Positions 1 through 7,702 are shown, counted from the first letter of the stretch. The stretch is DNA of 64,000 bases from Clostridium beijerinckii (GCF_018223745.1 NZ_CP073653.1:2818001-2882000), one strand, 5' to 3'. Notes: generated from the sequence alone by a model not told the origin. A program made the numbers and translations.

Positions 1-483
1 AAAGAATCAGGTAAATTAAGATTAAAAGAATTCCTTGGAATAAATAAGAAACAGTTTAATCCTTTAATAAATGTAATTGATGAGGAATTAATAAAAGTTA
101 ATAATGATAGCTTTACCAAAAGTGATTTAATAGATGAGATGTGTAGTCTTCTTATATCAAAAGGAAGAGTTAGTGAGAATTTTACAATGAGTGTGTATAA
201 GCGAGAAATGCTTGGAGGAACCTTGTTTGAAGGAACATTTGGAATACCTCATGGCCTATCAGAATTCGTTGAAAAATCATCTATAGCTATTTTTAAACTT
301 AATAATCCTATTTTATGGGATTATAATTGTATGGTAGACGTTGTGATTATGTTGGCACTTAAAGAAAATGATGGAAAAGTGGTTAGACAATTATTTGATA
401 CCTTATCAAAGACAGAAGTAGCTAATAAATTAAGAAAATCAAATTCTCCAAAAGAGATTTCAGACATATTATTAAAAATCTAA
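1..483 (+). CDS. C-terminal EIIA-like domain of a PTS-linked regulator (5' partial)
   Basis: The frame is open from base 1 and ends at 483, so only the last 160 codons are present. The residues look like a fructose/mannitol-type EIIA domain: an Ile-Pro-His-Gly box (the presumed phosphorylated His) followed by hydrophobic strands and a helical C-terminus. Such domains end PRD-containing regulators of the MtlR/LicR type and some sigma-54 activators. The gene lies just upstream of two sigma-54 promoters and a galactitol-type PTS, so a regulator of that PTS is the natural reading. The DNA-binding and any AAA+ domain lie outside the window, so the class is undecided. A stand-alone EIIA is possible but less likely, because the frame has no start near the domain edge. 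Confidence 0.7.
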   Translation, partial: KESGKLRLKEFLGINKKQFNPLINVIDEELIKVNNDSFTKSDLIDEMCSLLISKGRVSENFTMSVYKREMLGGTLFEGTFGIPHGLSEFVEKSSIAIFKLNNPILWDYNCMVDVVIMLALKENDGKVVRQLFDTLSKTEVANKLRKSNSPKEISDILLKI

Positions 484-493
484 TAACTATTTT

Positions 494-540
494 AAGTTAC
501 AAGGTAAAAAGTAAAAATTTTATCTTGTAACTTTATATTT
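494..540 (+). terminator. Rho-independent terminator after the regulator
   Basis: An AAGTTACAAGGTAAAA arm pairs with TTTTATCTTGTAACTT (one G-U pair) across a short A-rich loop and is followed by a T-rich stretch. It separates the regulator from the sigma-54 promoter region. Confidence 0.75.
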
Positions 541-570
541 TTAAATATATATTACCTTTTCAGCATAGTT

Positions 571-586
571 TTGGCACGGCGATTGC
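571..586 (+). promoter_or_regulatory. Sigma-54 promoter, upstream copy
   Basis: TTGGCACG, four bases, then TTGC matches the -24/-12 sigma-54 consensus (YTGGCACG-N4-TTGC) exactly. The GG (573-574) and GC (585-586) are 12 bases apart as required. This copy drives only the decayed duplicate start that follows, unless transcription continues into the intact PTS genes. Confidence 0.88.
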
Positions 587-645
587 TTTAGAAATATTGT
601 GAAGATGTAATCAAATATAAAAACAACATCAAGTGAAGAAGAAGT

Positions 646-762
646 ATGATTACTAGAAATATTAAAGAAATTTTATACAAAAAAGGAGGTAGTTTAATGA
701 CTTGAAGCATTTAGAAACTCTTGAGAAGAAATTTAGCGTTAAATAACCTTGAAGCTAAATTT
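646..762 (+). pseudogene. Decayed duplicate 5' end of the EIIA gene
   Basis: Two segments resemble the first codons of the intact EIIA gene at 895. One begins at the ATG at 646 (Met-Ile-Thr-Arg-Asn-Ile-Lys-Glu-Ile-Leu). The other begins at the ATG at 697 after a good AAAGGAGG site, but has an in-frame TGA at its third codon. The stretch near 735-760 still reads like the intact gene's Val-Asn-Asn-Leu-Glu-Ala region at the DNA level. The whole unit, including the sigma-54 promoter, is a tandem partial duplication that has lost coding capacity. The short frame 646-705 could in principle be translated as a 19-residue leader. Confidence 0.7.
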
Positions 763-807
763 AAAGTTGGGTTTAAAAATATATATTATTACCTTTTCAA
801 CATAGTT

Positions 808-823
808 TTGGCATGATAATTGC
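808..823 (+). promoter_or_regulatory. Sigma-54 promoter of the PTS operon
   Basis: TTGGCATG-N4-TTGC with GG at 810-811 and GC at 822-823, 12 bases apart. The flanking bases repeat those around the upstream promoter, showing a shared origin. The distance to the EIIA start at 895 leaves a short leader with an AAGGAGG site. Confidence 0.88.
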
Positions 824-894
824 TTTGTAAATATTATGAAGATGTAATCATGGATGAAAACGTATAAAATACTTACAAAAAAGGAGGAAGTTAA

Positions 895-1371
895 ATGACT
901 AGAAGTATTAAAGAATTTTTAAGAAGAGATTTAGTAGTAAATAATCTTGAAGCTAGATCAGCAGAGGATGTCTTTAAGAAGATGTCTCCAATATTATTAG
1001 AAGCAGGATTTGTAGAAGATTCCTTTTTTAATGGGTTAGTAAATAGAGAAAGTAAATTTCCTACAGGTTTATTACTTGGAAAATACAATGTTGCAATACC
1101 CCATACAGATGCCATACATGTTAAGAAACCAGCAATAGCCATTGCAACACTAAAAAATCCAGTGAGATTTAATAGCATGGATGGAAATGGAAGTGTAGAT
1201 GTTAATATAGTATTTACTATGGCTTTAAATGAACCTCATAGTCAGATAGTAATGTTACAGCAATTAATGTTTTTAATCCAGAATGAAAGCATTCTCGAAA
1301 ATATGCTTCAAGCAAAAAATAGCGACGAGGTGTATGATATCGTTTCAAGCTTTAATTGTAATTGCGAATAA
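895..1371 (+). CDS. gatA: PTS EIIA, galactitol family
   Basis: Cytoplasmic phosphocarrier that passes phosphate from HPr to EIIB. The 158 residues fit the usual EIIA-Gat length. The Ala-Ile-Pro-His-Thr box near residue 65 carries the probable phospho-His, and the second half has the Met-Leu-Gln-Gln-Leu helix typical of the family. The start follows AAGGAGG at a normal distance. It is the first gene of the unit driven by the sigma-54 promoter at 808-823 and is followed by EIIB and EIIC. The substrate cannot be read from EIIA; Gat-family systems are known for galactitol, arabitol and other polyols. Confidence 0.88.
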   Translation: MTRSIKEFLRRDLVVNNLEARSAEDVFKKMSPILLEAGFVEDSFFNGLVNRESKFPTGLLLGKYNVAIPHTDAIHVKKPAIAIATLKNPVRFNSMDGNGSVDVNIVFTMALNEPHSQIVMLQQLMFLIQNESILENMLQAKNSDEVYDIVSSFNCNCE

Positions 1372-1422
1372 TTAATGAGCAATTATTTAAATTATATGAT
1401 TTTATTTTAAGGAGGCAAAAAA

Positions 1423-1707
1423 ATGGACAAACAAAAATTAATATTAGTAGCTTGTGGTACAGGAATTGCAACTTCAACAGTTGTATGTAAAAAGGTGGAA
1501 GACTTGATTAAAACTAATGGGATTAATGCGAGAATTATACAATGCAAGATTTCAGAGGTGGCAGGTTATGAAGATCAAGCAGATCTTTTAGTAACAACTA
1601 CAATTTCATCACGAAATTATAAATTCCCTGTAATTAATGCTATGAACTATCTAACTAACATTAATCCAGGAAAAGTTGACCAAGGAATTATAGATGCTTT
1701 GAAATAA
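1423..1707 (+). CDS. gatB: PTS EIIB, galactitol family
   Basis: Small cytoplasmic phosphotransfer subunit of 94 residues. The N-terminal beta strand runs into Ala-Cys-Gly-Thr-Gly-Ile-Ala-Thr-Ser, the P-loop with the phosphorylated cysteine at about residue 11, which is diagnostic for the lactose/galactitol EIIB fold. A strong AAGGAGG site precedes the ATG. It lies 51 bases after EIIA and about 400 bases before EIIC. The unusually long gap to EIIC holds a hairpin and a dispersed repeat, so EIIC could be expressed at a different level. Confidence 0.9.
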   Translation: MDKQKLILVACGTGIATSTVVCKKVEDLIKTNGINARIIQCKISEVAGYEDQADLLVTTTISSRNYKFPVINAMNYLTNINPGKVDQGIIDALK

Positions 1708-1710
1708 AAA

Positions 1711-1748
1711 AAGATAGGCCACTTTAAAGGTGGACCTATATAAAAAAT
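1711..1748 (+). terminator. Hairpin between EIIB and EIIC (possible attenuator)
   Basis: ATAGGCCAC pairs with GTGGACCTAT (one bulged A) around a TTTAAAG loop, with A-rich sequence before and an A/T-rich stretch rather than a clean T run after. It may act as a weak terminator or mRNA-stabilising hairpin that lowers EIIC expression. Confidence 0.45.
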
Positions 1749-1905
1749 TTAATTGGACTACTAATTATTATAGCACATAAAATTATGTATTTGAAGCTCA
1801 GGACAACACATCTTAATTAATAGTATTTTTTATTCTCTAGTAAATTATATCAATGGACAATCTGTGGATAACCTATAAGAAAGGTTAATTCAGAAGGTTG
1901 ACTTT

Positions 1906-2022
1906 TAAAAGAGAATAAAAAAGAAAATATATTCGCCTGCCAGATTTTTCTCACATGCGTTCGAAAAGGCAGATGCGTAAAAAAATCTCCGGCTCCACAG
2001 TCGCCTGCGATTTTGTTCTTCA
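1906..2022 (+). repeat. Dispersed intergenic repeat, copy A (long form)
   Basis: An approximately 115-bp block starting near GAGAATAAAAAAGAA and ending near CGATTTTGTTCTT. It is repeated almost fully in inverted orientation at 46671-46779 and in a deleted form at 17324-17374. The unit contains CGCCTGC twice as a direct repeat and an AGATTTTT/AAAAATCT inverted repeat. It has no coding capacity. Together with the hairpin at 1711 it explains the long gap between EIIB and EIIC. Confidence 0.85.
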
Positions 2023-2114
2023 AAAACTAAATCGTATATATAAATTTATAATATGAACACTTAATTGAAAATTTATAAAAGTAAATAAAATTTGATAATA
2101 TAGGGGGAAAGAAA

Positions 2115-3389
2115 ATGTTATTAAATGTAGTGCAATACATTTTGAACTTAGGACCAACTGTTATGCTGCCATTAACAATTACTATCATTGGTATTATATT
2201 TGGACAAGGATTTAAAAAAGCATTTAGATCAGGTATTACAATTGGTATCGGCTTTGTTGGTATAAATTTGGTTGTTGGATTGCTTACAACAAATCTTGGT
2301 GGCGCAGCACAACAAATGGTTACTAGATATGGATTACAGCTAAGCATAATAGATGTAGGCTGGCCAGCAGCAGCTGCAATAAGCTGGGCATCTCCTATAG
2401 CAGCAATAATGATTCCAATAGCTATGCTAGTAAATTTAGTAATGTTAGCTACAAAGACAACAAATGTAGTTGATATTGATATATGGAATTATTGGCACTT
2501 TACTGCAGCTGGTGCAAGTGTATACGTATTAACTAATGGTAACTGGTTACTTGCTATTTTGGCTGGTATTTTATACGAAGTTGCTGTTATTAAAATTGCA
2601 GATAAAACAGCTCCAATGGTTCAAGAATTCTTTGGACTTGAGGGAGTATCATTGCCAACCGGTTCAACTGCAGCTTGTGGTCTTATAGGAATTCCTATTG
2701 TTAGTGTAGTAAAAAGAATTCCAGGCATAAAAAATTTAAAAGCAGACCCAGAAACTATTCAAAAAAGATTCGGCGTTTTTGGAGAACCTATGATGATGGG
2801 ACTTATTCTTGGTATTGTACTTGGAATTCTTGCTGGCTATGGTGTAGATAAAATCTTGCAGATAGGTATTTCAATGGCTGGTGTCATGTTCTTAATGCCT
2901 AGAATGGTTAGAATACTTATGGAAGGTTTAATTCCTGTTTCAGAATCAGTTAGAGAATTCTTGCAAAAGAAAAATTTTGGGAAAGATAGAAATCTTACAA
3001 TTGGTTTGGATGCAGCAGTAGCTGTTGGACATCCAGCAGTTATTGCAACAGCACTTGTATTAGTTCCTATTACATTATTCTTAGCAGTAATATTACCTGG
3101 AAATCAAGTTCTACCTTTTGGAGATTTAGCTACAATATGTTTTTATGTTGCCTTTATAGTTGGTGCAGCAAAAGGTAATATAGTTCACTCAGTTATATCA
3201 GGTACAATTGTTATGGCATTAGGATTACTAATGGCAACAAATATTTCGGGATTCCATACTCAAATGGCTCAAATGGCTCAATTTACAATGCCGGCAGGAA
3301 CATCAACTATTTCAAGTTTAGATATGGGAGGAAATTTCTTAAACTGGATAGTAATTAAGATATTCCAATTATTCACAGGAAGTCTATAA
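2115..3389 (+). CDS. gatC: PTS EIIC, galactitol family permease
   Basis: Membrane channel and substrate-binding subunit of the PTS, 424 residues, within the usual range for EIIC-Gat. The protein is almost wholly hydrophobic, with about ten membrane segments. It has the family-like stretches Thr-Ile-Ile-Gly-Ile-Ile-Phe-Gly-Gln-Gly-Phe near residue 25 and Gly-His-Pro-Ala-Val in the second half. The start follows AGGGGGAAAG. It is the last PTS component of the locus and is followed by a structured RNA element and then the catabolic enzymes, so the imported substrate is probably a polyol delivered as its phosphate. Confidence 0.9.
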   Translation: MLLNVVQYILNLGPTVMLPLTITIIGIIFGQGFKKAFRSGITIGIGFVGINLVVGLLTTNLGGAAQQMVTRYGLQLSIIDVGWPAAAAISWASPIAAIMIPIAMLVNLVMLATKTTNVVDIDIWNYWHFTAAGASVYVLTNGNWLLAILAGILYEVAVIKIADKTAPMVQEFFGLEGVSLPTGSTAACGLIGIPIVSVVKRIPGIKNLKADPETIQKRFGVFGEPMMMGLILGIVLGILAGYGVDKILQIGISMAGVMFLMPRMVRILMEGLIPVSESVREFLQKKNFGKDRNLTIGLDAAVAVGHPAVIATALVLVPITLFLAVILPGNQVLPFGDLATICFYVAFIVGAAKGNIVHSVISGTIVMALGLLMATNISGFHTQMAQMAQFTMPAGTSTISSLDMGGNFLNWIVIKIFQLFTGSL

Positions 3390-3396
3390 AGTGAAA

Positions 3397-3539
3397 CTTA
3401 GCTTCAGAGGGAGTTTTCTAGGTACCCCTTGAGGGTAAACCTCCCACTGAAGGTTAGTTGAAGTTATCTAGGGTCGTGCCACTGTTATCTCTCACTTTAA
3501 TAGAAGATGGGAGTGTTACAGTGGCTAGACATCAGATAA
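3397..3539 (+). ncRNA. Two-hairpin structured RNA element
   Basis: Two elaborate hairpins lie back to back. The first (3397-3457) has a long stem that includes CTTCAG/CTGAAG and GGGAG/CTCCC, with a TACCC-CTTGA-GGGTA hairpin nested inside. The second (3464-3539) has an outer TTATCT/AGATAA, then GCCACTGT/ACAGTGGC (8 bp perfect), then CTCTC/GGGAG. Its base composition is richer in GC than the surroundings and there is no T run, so it is not a plain terminator. It could be a cis-regulatory element, an mRNA processing site or a mobile palindromic repeat. I do not recognise a named riboswitch family with confidence. Confidence 0.55.
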
Positions 3540-3612
3540 GATTAAATAACCTAATTTGTTAAAGAGTGCTTATTAGTACTCTTTAATGCCATTGGATATT
3601 TACAAGGAAAGG

Positions 3613-4995
3613 ATGATGGTTATAGTGGAAGTAACAAATTTAAAAGTAGAAGAACTTATTGGAATGGATTTTAAGTGTGAATGTGGAAAAAGGCACAGTG
3701 TAGAAATTAATTCTGTAAAAATAGGAAGTAATATAATAGAACGGCTTCCAGAATTCCTAAAAGAGTTTAAGGATAAAAAAATATTAATTATACAGGATGT
3801 ACACACATATGATGTAGCAGGAAAAAGAGTTGAAGAAACATTAAATAATGATTTTTTATTAAAGAAATATGTGTTTCCACAGGAACACTTATTGCCTGAT
3901 GTATATGCTCTTGGAAGAGTTTTAATAGAAATAGAAGATGATACAGAACTTATACTTGGTGTAGGCTCAGGCGTTATAAATGACATTTGCAGGTATGTCG
4001 CTTACAGAGCACATGTGCCTTATGCCATAGTATGTACTGCACCATCTATGGATGGATATGCATCTGTAGTATCGCCTTTAATTACAGATGGATTCAAAGA
4101 ATCTCATAAAGCAGCCTATGCTTATGGAATATATGCGGATATTGACATTATGAAGAATGCTCCAATGTATTTACTTTGTTCAGGACTTGGGGACGTATTA
4201 GGTAAATATACTGCTCTCGCAGACTGGTCAATTACAAACCTCTTAACAGGGGAGTATTATTGTAAGACTATTGCGGATATGGTTCAATCTACAGTAAATA
4301 AGTGTGTTGCTGCTGCACCAAGGATTCCAGAAAGGGATGATGAAGTAGTAAAAAATATAACAGATGCGCTAGTATTGTCGGGAATAACTATAGGAATGTC
4401 AGGTTCTTCAAGACCTGCATCAGGTTCTGAGCATCATATTGCTCATGGATGGGAAATAATGTTTCATACAAGAAATAGTGAAGAAAAATGGGTACATGGA
4501 AATTTTGTTGGAGTAGGTACAGTTGTAATGGCTATGTTATTTGAAGCATTAAAGGATATAGATATAGAAAGTGTTATGGCTAAGAAAAGATTCAGATACT
4601 ACGATATGAATAAATGGAGACAAAATATTGAAAGCGTATTTGGTAAAGTGGCAGTTAATGTAATTAACTATAAAAAGGATGCAATTGAATTGGATCCTGA
4701 TAGGAGACAAGAAAATGCAGAAAAGATAGCAGCAAACTGGAAAGAAATTCTTGATATTGGACATACTCTAGTTCCAAGTTCTGAGAAAGTAAAGAAAATA
4801 CTACAGGATGGTGGATGTGTATGGCATCCAGAAGAGATTGGAATAGATAAGAATTTATTTATTAAGACTTTTATTGCTGCAAAGGACATAAGAACAAGAT
4901 ATGGCGTTGTGCATTTAATCGATAATCTTGGATTAACAGATGAAATTGCTAATTTAATTGCTGATAAATTGTATAAGGCACAATCAAAAAAATAA
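3613..4995 (+). CDS. araM: sn-Glycerol-1-phosphate dehydrogenase-like protein (AraM/EgsA family)
   Basis: Member of the iron-dependent-dehydrogenase fold that interconverts dihydroxyacetone phosphate and sn-glycerol-1-phosphate with NAD(P)H. Visible features are Gly-Val-Gly-Ser-Gly-Val-Ile-Asn-Asp (nucleotide binding), Met-Asp-Gly-Tyr-Ala-Ser, the metal-site region Gly-Leu-Gly-Asp-Val-Leu, Ser-Gly-Ser-Glu-His-His and a later His-Gly-Asn-Phe. At 460 residues it is somewhat longer than B. subtilis AraM because of an N-terminal Cys-containing segment. The frame is open from 3586, but ATG 3613 (or 3616) fits the AAGG at 3604-3607 better. In B. subtilis AraM is encoded next to the HAD phosphatase AraL, and the next gene here is also a NagD/AraL-type HAD. 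Substrate of this copy is inferred, not shown. Confidence 0.85.
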   Translation: MMVIVEVTNLKVEELIGMDFKCECGKRHSVEINSVKIGSNIIERLPEFLKEFKDKKILIIQDVHTYDVAGKRVEETLNNDFLLKKYVFPQEHLLPDVYALGRVLIEIEDDTELILGVGSGVINDICRYVAYRAHVPYAIVCTAPSMDGYASVVSPLITDGFKESHKAAYAYGIYADIDIMKNAPMYLLCSGLGDVLGKYTALADWSITNLLTGEYYCKTIADMVQSTVNKCVAAAPRIPERDDEVVKNITDALVLSGITIGMSGSSRPASGSEHHIAHGWEIMFHTRNSEEKWVHGNFVGVGTVVMAMLFEALKDIDIESVMAKKRFRYYDMNKWRQNIESVFGKVAVNVINYKKDAIELDPDRRQENAEKIAANWKEILDIGHTLVPSSEKVKKILQDGGCVWHPEEIGIDKNLFIKTFIAAKDIRTRYGVVHLIDNLGLTDEIANLIADKLYKAQSKK

Positions 4996-5105
4996 CAAAT
5001 TCATCTGCCAAGCCTATTTTCCATCATGCTTCTTCAGCAGATTACCTAATAGACTTGCTATGAGACCAATCAAAAATAGGCTTGGCATTTTGGACTTGTT
5101 ATTTT
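4989..5105. repeat. Palindromic intergenic element with long inverted ends
   Basis: The ends are inverted copies: AATAACAA (4991-4998) with TTGTTATT (5097-5104), and TGCCAAGCCTATTTT (5006-5020) with AAAATAGGCTTGGCA (5073-5087), 15 bp perfect. The roughly 50-bp centre is not strongly paired apart from AGCA/TGCT. The left end overlaps the araM stop codon. The form is that of a miniature palindromic (MITE- or REP-like) element; as RNA it would fold into a long stem between araM and the HAD gene. Confidence 0.7.
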
Positions 5106-5167
5106 CTTTCATGTGCCTAAATCCAACAACATATAAGACAATTATGCGTTTTAATATGGAGGTAAAA

Positions 5168-5983
5168 ATGAATGAGTTAAAAGATATTAAATGTTTTTTA
5201 TTAGATATGGACGGGACTTTCTATCTTGGAAATACAATTATTGATGGAGCTCTAGACTTTCTAGACATTTTAAAAAGTCAACAAAAGAAATTTATATTCT
5301 TAACAAATAACTCTTCGAAAAATAAATCAACTTATAAGCAAAAACTTTCAGCACTTGGCTGTTATGTTGATGAAGAACAGATTTACACATCTGGTGAAGC
5401 AACCATATGGTATATGAAGAAAAACTGCATAGGTAACAAGATATATCTCATGGGTACAGAACCACTTATGGCAGAATTTGAAAAGGCTGGCTTTATACTA
5501 GTTAAGGACAAAAATGACAAACCGGATTATGTAGTTCTTGGGTTTGACACTACACTAACTTATGAAAAAATATGGACAGCTTGTGATTATATAAGAGATG
5601 GAGTACCATTTATAGCTACTCATCCAGATTTCAATTGTCCAATTGAAAATAGCAAATATATGCCCGATACTGGCTCTATGATAAGAATGTTTGAATCATC
5701 CACAGGTATTTCTCCTGTGGTTATAGGGAAGCCATATGGATATATAGTAGAGGCTATTATTGAAAAGTATGGGCTTAAAAAAGAAGAAGTGGCAATTGTA
5801 GGAGATAGACTTTACACTGACATTAAAACTGGAGTGAATGCAGGAATAACTAGCGTTCTTGTATTAAGTGGTGAGACATCAGAAGCTATGTACAGAGAAT
5901 CTGACATAACTGCAGATTATGTATTCTCATCAATTAAATATATTGGTGAAGAGCTGATGCAGTTTTATGAAAGCTTTATTTAA
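5168..5983 (+). CDS. HAD-IIA phosphatase, NagD/AraL type
   Basis: Cytoplasmic sugar- or polyol-phosphate phosphatase of 271 residues. Motif I is Leu-Asp-Met-Asp-Gly-Thr near residue 15, motif II is Phe-Leu-Thr-Asn-Asn-Ser-Ser, and motifs III/IV are Gly-Lys-Pro and Val-Gly-Asp-Arg-Leu-Tyr-Thr-Asp. The cap between motifs II and III is of the C2a kind seen in NagD and AraL. The frame is open further upstream, but ATG 5168 follows GGAGG at 5158-5162 and upstream codons lie in a repeat. The AraM-AraL pairing copies the B. subtilis ara operon arrangement. Family members remove phosphate from a range of small phosphates, often to relieve toxic accumulation, so overflow control is a reasonable guess. 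Confidence 0.85.
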   Translation: MNELKDIKCFLLDMDGTFYLGNTIIDGALDFLDILKSQQKKFIFLTNNSSKNKSTYKQKLSALGCYVDEEQIYTSGEATIWYMKKNCIGNKIYLMGTEPLMAEFEKAGFILVKDKNDKPDYVVLGFDTTLTYEKIWTACDYIRDGVPFIATHPDFNCPIENSKYMPDTGSMIRMFESSTGISPVVIGKPYGYIVEAIIEKYGLKKEEVAIVGDRLYTDIKTGVNAGITSVLVLSGETSEAMYRESDITADYVFSSIKYIGEELMQFYESFI

Positions 5984-6118
5984 GACCTTGATGATTAGAA
6001 GAATTTTATCTAGTCATTGTATGTTAAAAAAGTATTGAAAATTCATGGAAAGTAATTGTATTCTATGAGTTTTGAAAAATTAAAAAGAAGTTAATATTCA
6101 AAATTAGGAGGCAATATT

Positions 6119-7165
6119 ATGAGCATTATAACAATTATTGGAGCAGGTCAAATGGCATCTGCACTAACTTTTCCAGCAACCGAAAATAATAATAAGATAA
6201 GACTTGTGGGTACACCGTTAGATAGAGAAATCATAAATACAGCAAAGGCTACAGGTTTTCATTCGACATTAAAACGTCAATTACCTGAAACAGGAATTGA
6301 ATACTATCAAATTGAAGATGTAAATGAAGCAATAGATGGAGCAGAACTTATTATTTGCGGAGTCAGCAGCTTTGGTGTCGACTGGTTTGCAGACAATATA
6401 TTACCTATTATACCTGAAGAGATTCCTATTCTTTCAATAACAAAAGGAATGATTACCGAAGAGGATGGCAAAATGATAAATTATCCTCAATACTTTTTAA
6501 GTAAACTTCCTTCTAATAAAAAACTATCTATTAGCGCCGTTGGCGGCCCATGTACTAGTTATGAACTTGCAGATAAAGATAATTCTGAAGTTGTATTTTG
6601 CGGAGATGACATAAATTTACTTAGAAAGTTTAAGAGTTTATTTGAAACATCATACTACCATATTAGCTTATCTACAGATATTGTAGGTGTTGAATGTGCA
6701 GTAGCTCTAAAGAATGCTTATGCTTTAGGCGTATCGCTAGCTATTGGGTTAGCCATTGGAGCTGATGGTTCCGGAAAAGAGCATTATAATTCTCAGGCTG
6801 CACTTTTTGGACAAAGCATAAAGGAAGCCAAACGTATTCTTGAAATAGTCGGTGGAGGAGAAGAAAACATTATATATTTTGGCGGCGACTTATATGTAAC
6901 TGTATTTGGTGGACGTACTCGTAGAATAGGAACCTTATTAGGCCAAGGATTTTCATTTGAGGAAGCTATGGAACAATTAAAAGGAGTTACATTAGAATCA
7001 GTAGTTATTGCTACCCGTGCTGCAAAATACGTGCGTTGTCTAGCAGAAAGAGGAGTAGTTAAACTTAGTGATTTTCCAATGATAACTCATATTGATGAAA
7101 TTATAAATTCAGATGGCAAGGTTAATATTCCATGGAAAGCATTCGAGTCTGAAAAAATATTATAA
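6119..7165 (+). CDS. NAD(P)-dependent glycerol-3-phosphate dehydrogenase-like protein (GpsA family)
   Basis: A 348-residue dehydrogenase with an N-terminal Rossmann motif Ile-Gly-Ala-Gly-Gln-Met-Ala-Ser. A central Thr-Lys-Gly-Met and Gly-Gly-Pro-Cys segment stands where GpsA has its Lys and Gly-Pro motif. A C-terminal helical domain begins at Ala-Leu-Lys-Asn-Ala-Tyr-Ala-Leu-Gly, which carries the conserved Lys. GpsA makes or oxidises sn-glycerol-3-phosphate. This copy diverges from housekeeping GpsA in details such as a Cys in Gly-Gly-Pro-Cys. It has its own AGGAGG site and sits last in the PTS-araM-HAD cluster, so it probably acts on the imported polyol phosphate or its product. Confidence 0.78.
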   Translation: MSIITIIGAGQMASALTFPATENNNKIRLVGTPLDREIINTAKATGFHSTLKRQLPETGIEYYQIEDVNEAIDGAELIICGVSSFGVDWFADNILPIIPEEIPILSITKGMITEEDGKMINYPQYFLSKLPSNKKLSISAVGGPCTSYELADKDNSEVVFCGDDINLLRKFKSLFETSYYHISLSTDIVGVECAVALKNAYALGVSLAIGLAIGADGSGKEHYNSQAALFGQSIKEAKRILEIVGGGEENIIYFGGDLYVTVFGGRTRRIGTLLGQGFSFEEAMEQLKGVTLESVVIATRAAKYVRCLAERGVVKLSDFPMITHIDEIINSDGKVNIPWKAFESEKIL

Positions 7166-7287
7166 TTTATCATTAACTAGCTGAAAATTTGGAATGTAAA
7201 GTTCAATAACTTTAATTAAAATTTTAAAGTTAAATTACCATGATTAGAAAATGAGTATGTAGTAAATATTATTGATATCATATTTTG

Positions 7288-7326
7288 AGTACAGTATTAG
7301 ATTTAAATTTAGTGCTGTACTTTTTA
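7288..7326 (+). terminator. Rho-independent terminator ending the PTS/catabolic cluster
   Basis: AGTACAG (7288-7294) pairs with CTGTACT (7315-7321), enclosing further A/T pairs, and is followed by TTTTT. Confidence 0.8.
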
Positions 7327-7457
7327 TAAGCTTCTTCAACAATATATGATATAATCTTTAAAGGATAAGTTGACCATTTTCCTATTTTTATAAAATTGTT
7401 ATTCCAGTTAAAGAGTGTTAGTGTTATAATTACATAAGAAAATTGTGTAAAAAAGTG

Positions 7458-7485
7458 AATTAATATACATGTATGTATATTAATT
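7458..7485. promoter_or_regulatory. 28-bp near-perfect palindrome upstream of the sensor kinase
   Basis: Two 13-bp arms, AATTAATATACAT and ATGTATATTAATT, are separated by GT. It lies about 220 bases upstream of the kinase start. It could be an operator, or, with the CTTTTT that follows, a second terminator. The remaining sequence of the 7166-7702 gap is AT-rich without other clear signals. Confidence 0.5.
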
Positions 7486-7702
7486 TCTTTTTGTTTACTA
7501 TATTTCATAGTAACTCATAAAATTTTATTTCGTTAAAATCAAAATTCCATTTAATTTAAGATAAGTTTCTATGTTAATAACACTAATACATATTTGATAT
7601 TATTAATACATAAAGTTTTTTTAATTAGTAAAGTAGTTAGGAATCTTATTTTAATGAGTATATATTGAGTTACTGATTTTCTTTTTCAGGGGGTAGCAAT
7701 AT

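Noticed and set aside
7278-7508. Minus-strand 76-codon frame
   Set aside because: It runs through the terminator at 7288 and the palindrome at 7458 and has no ribosome site.
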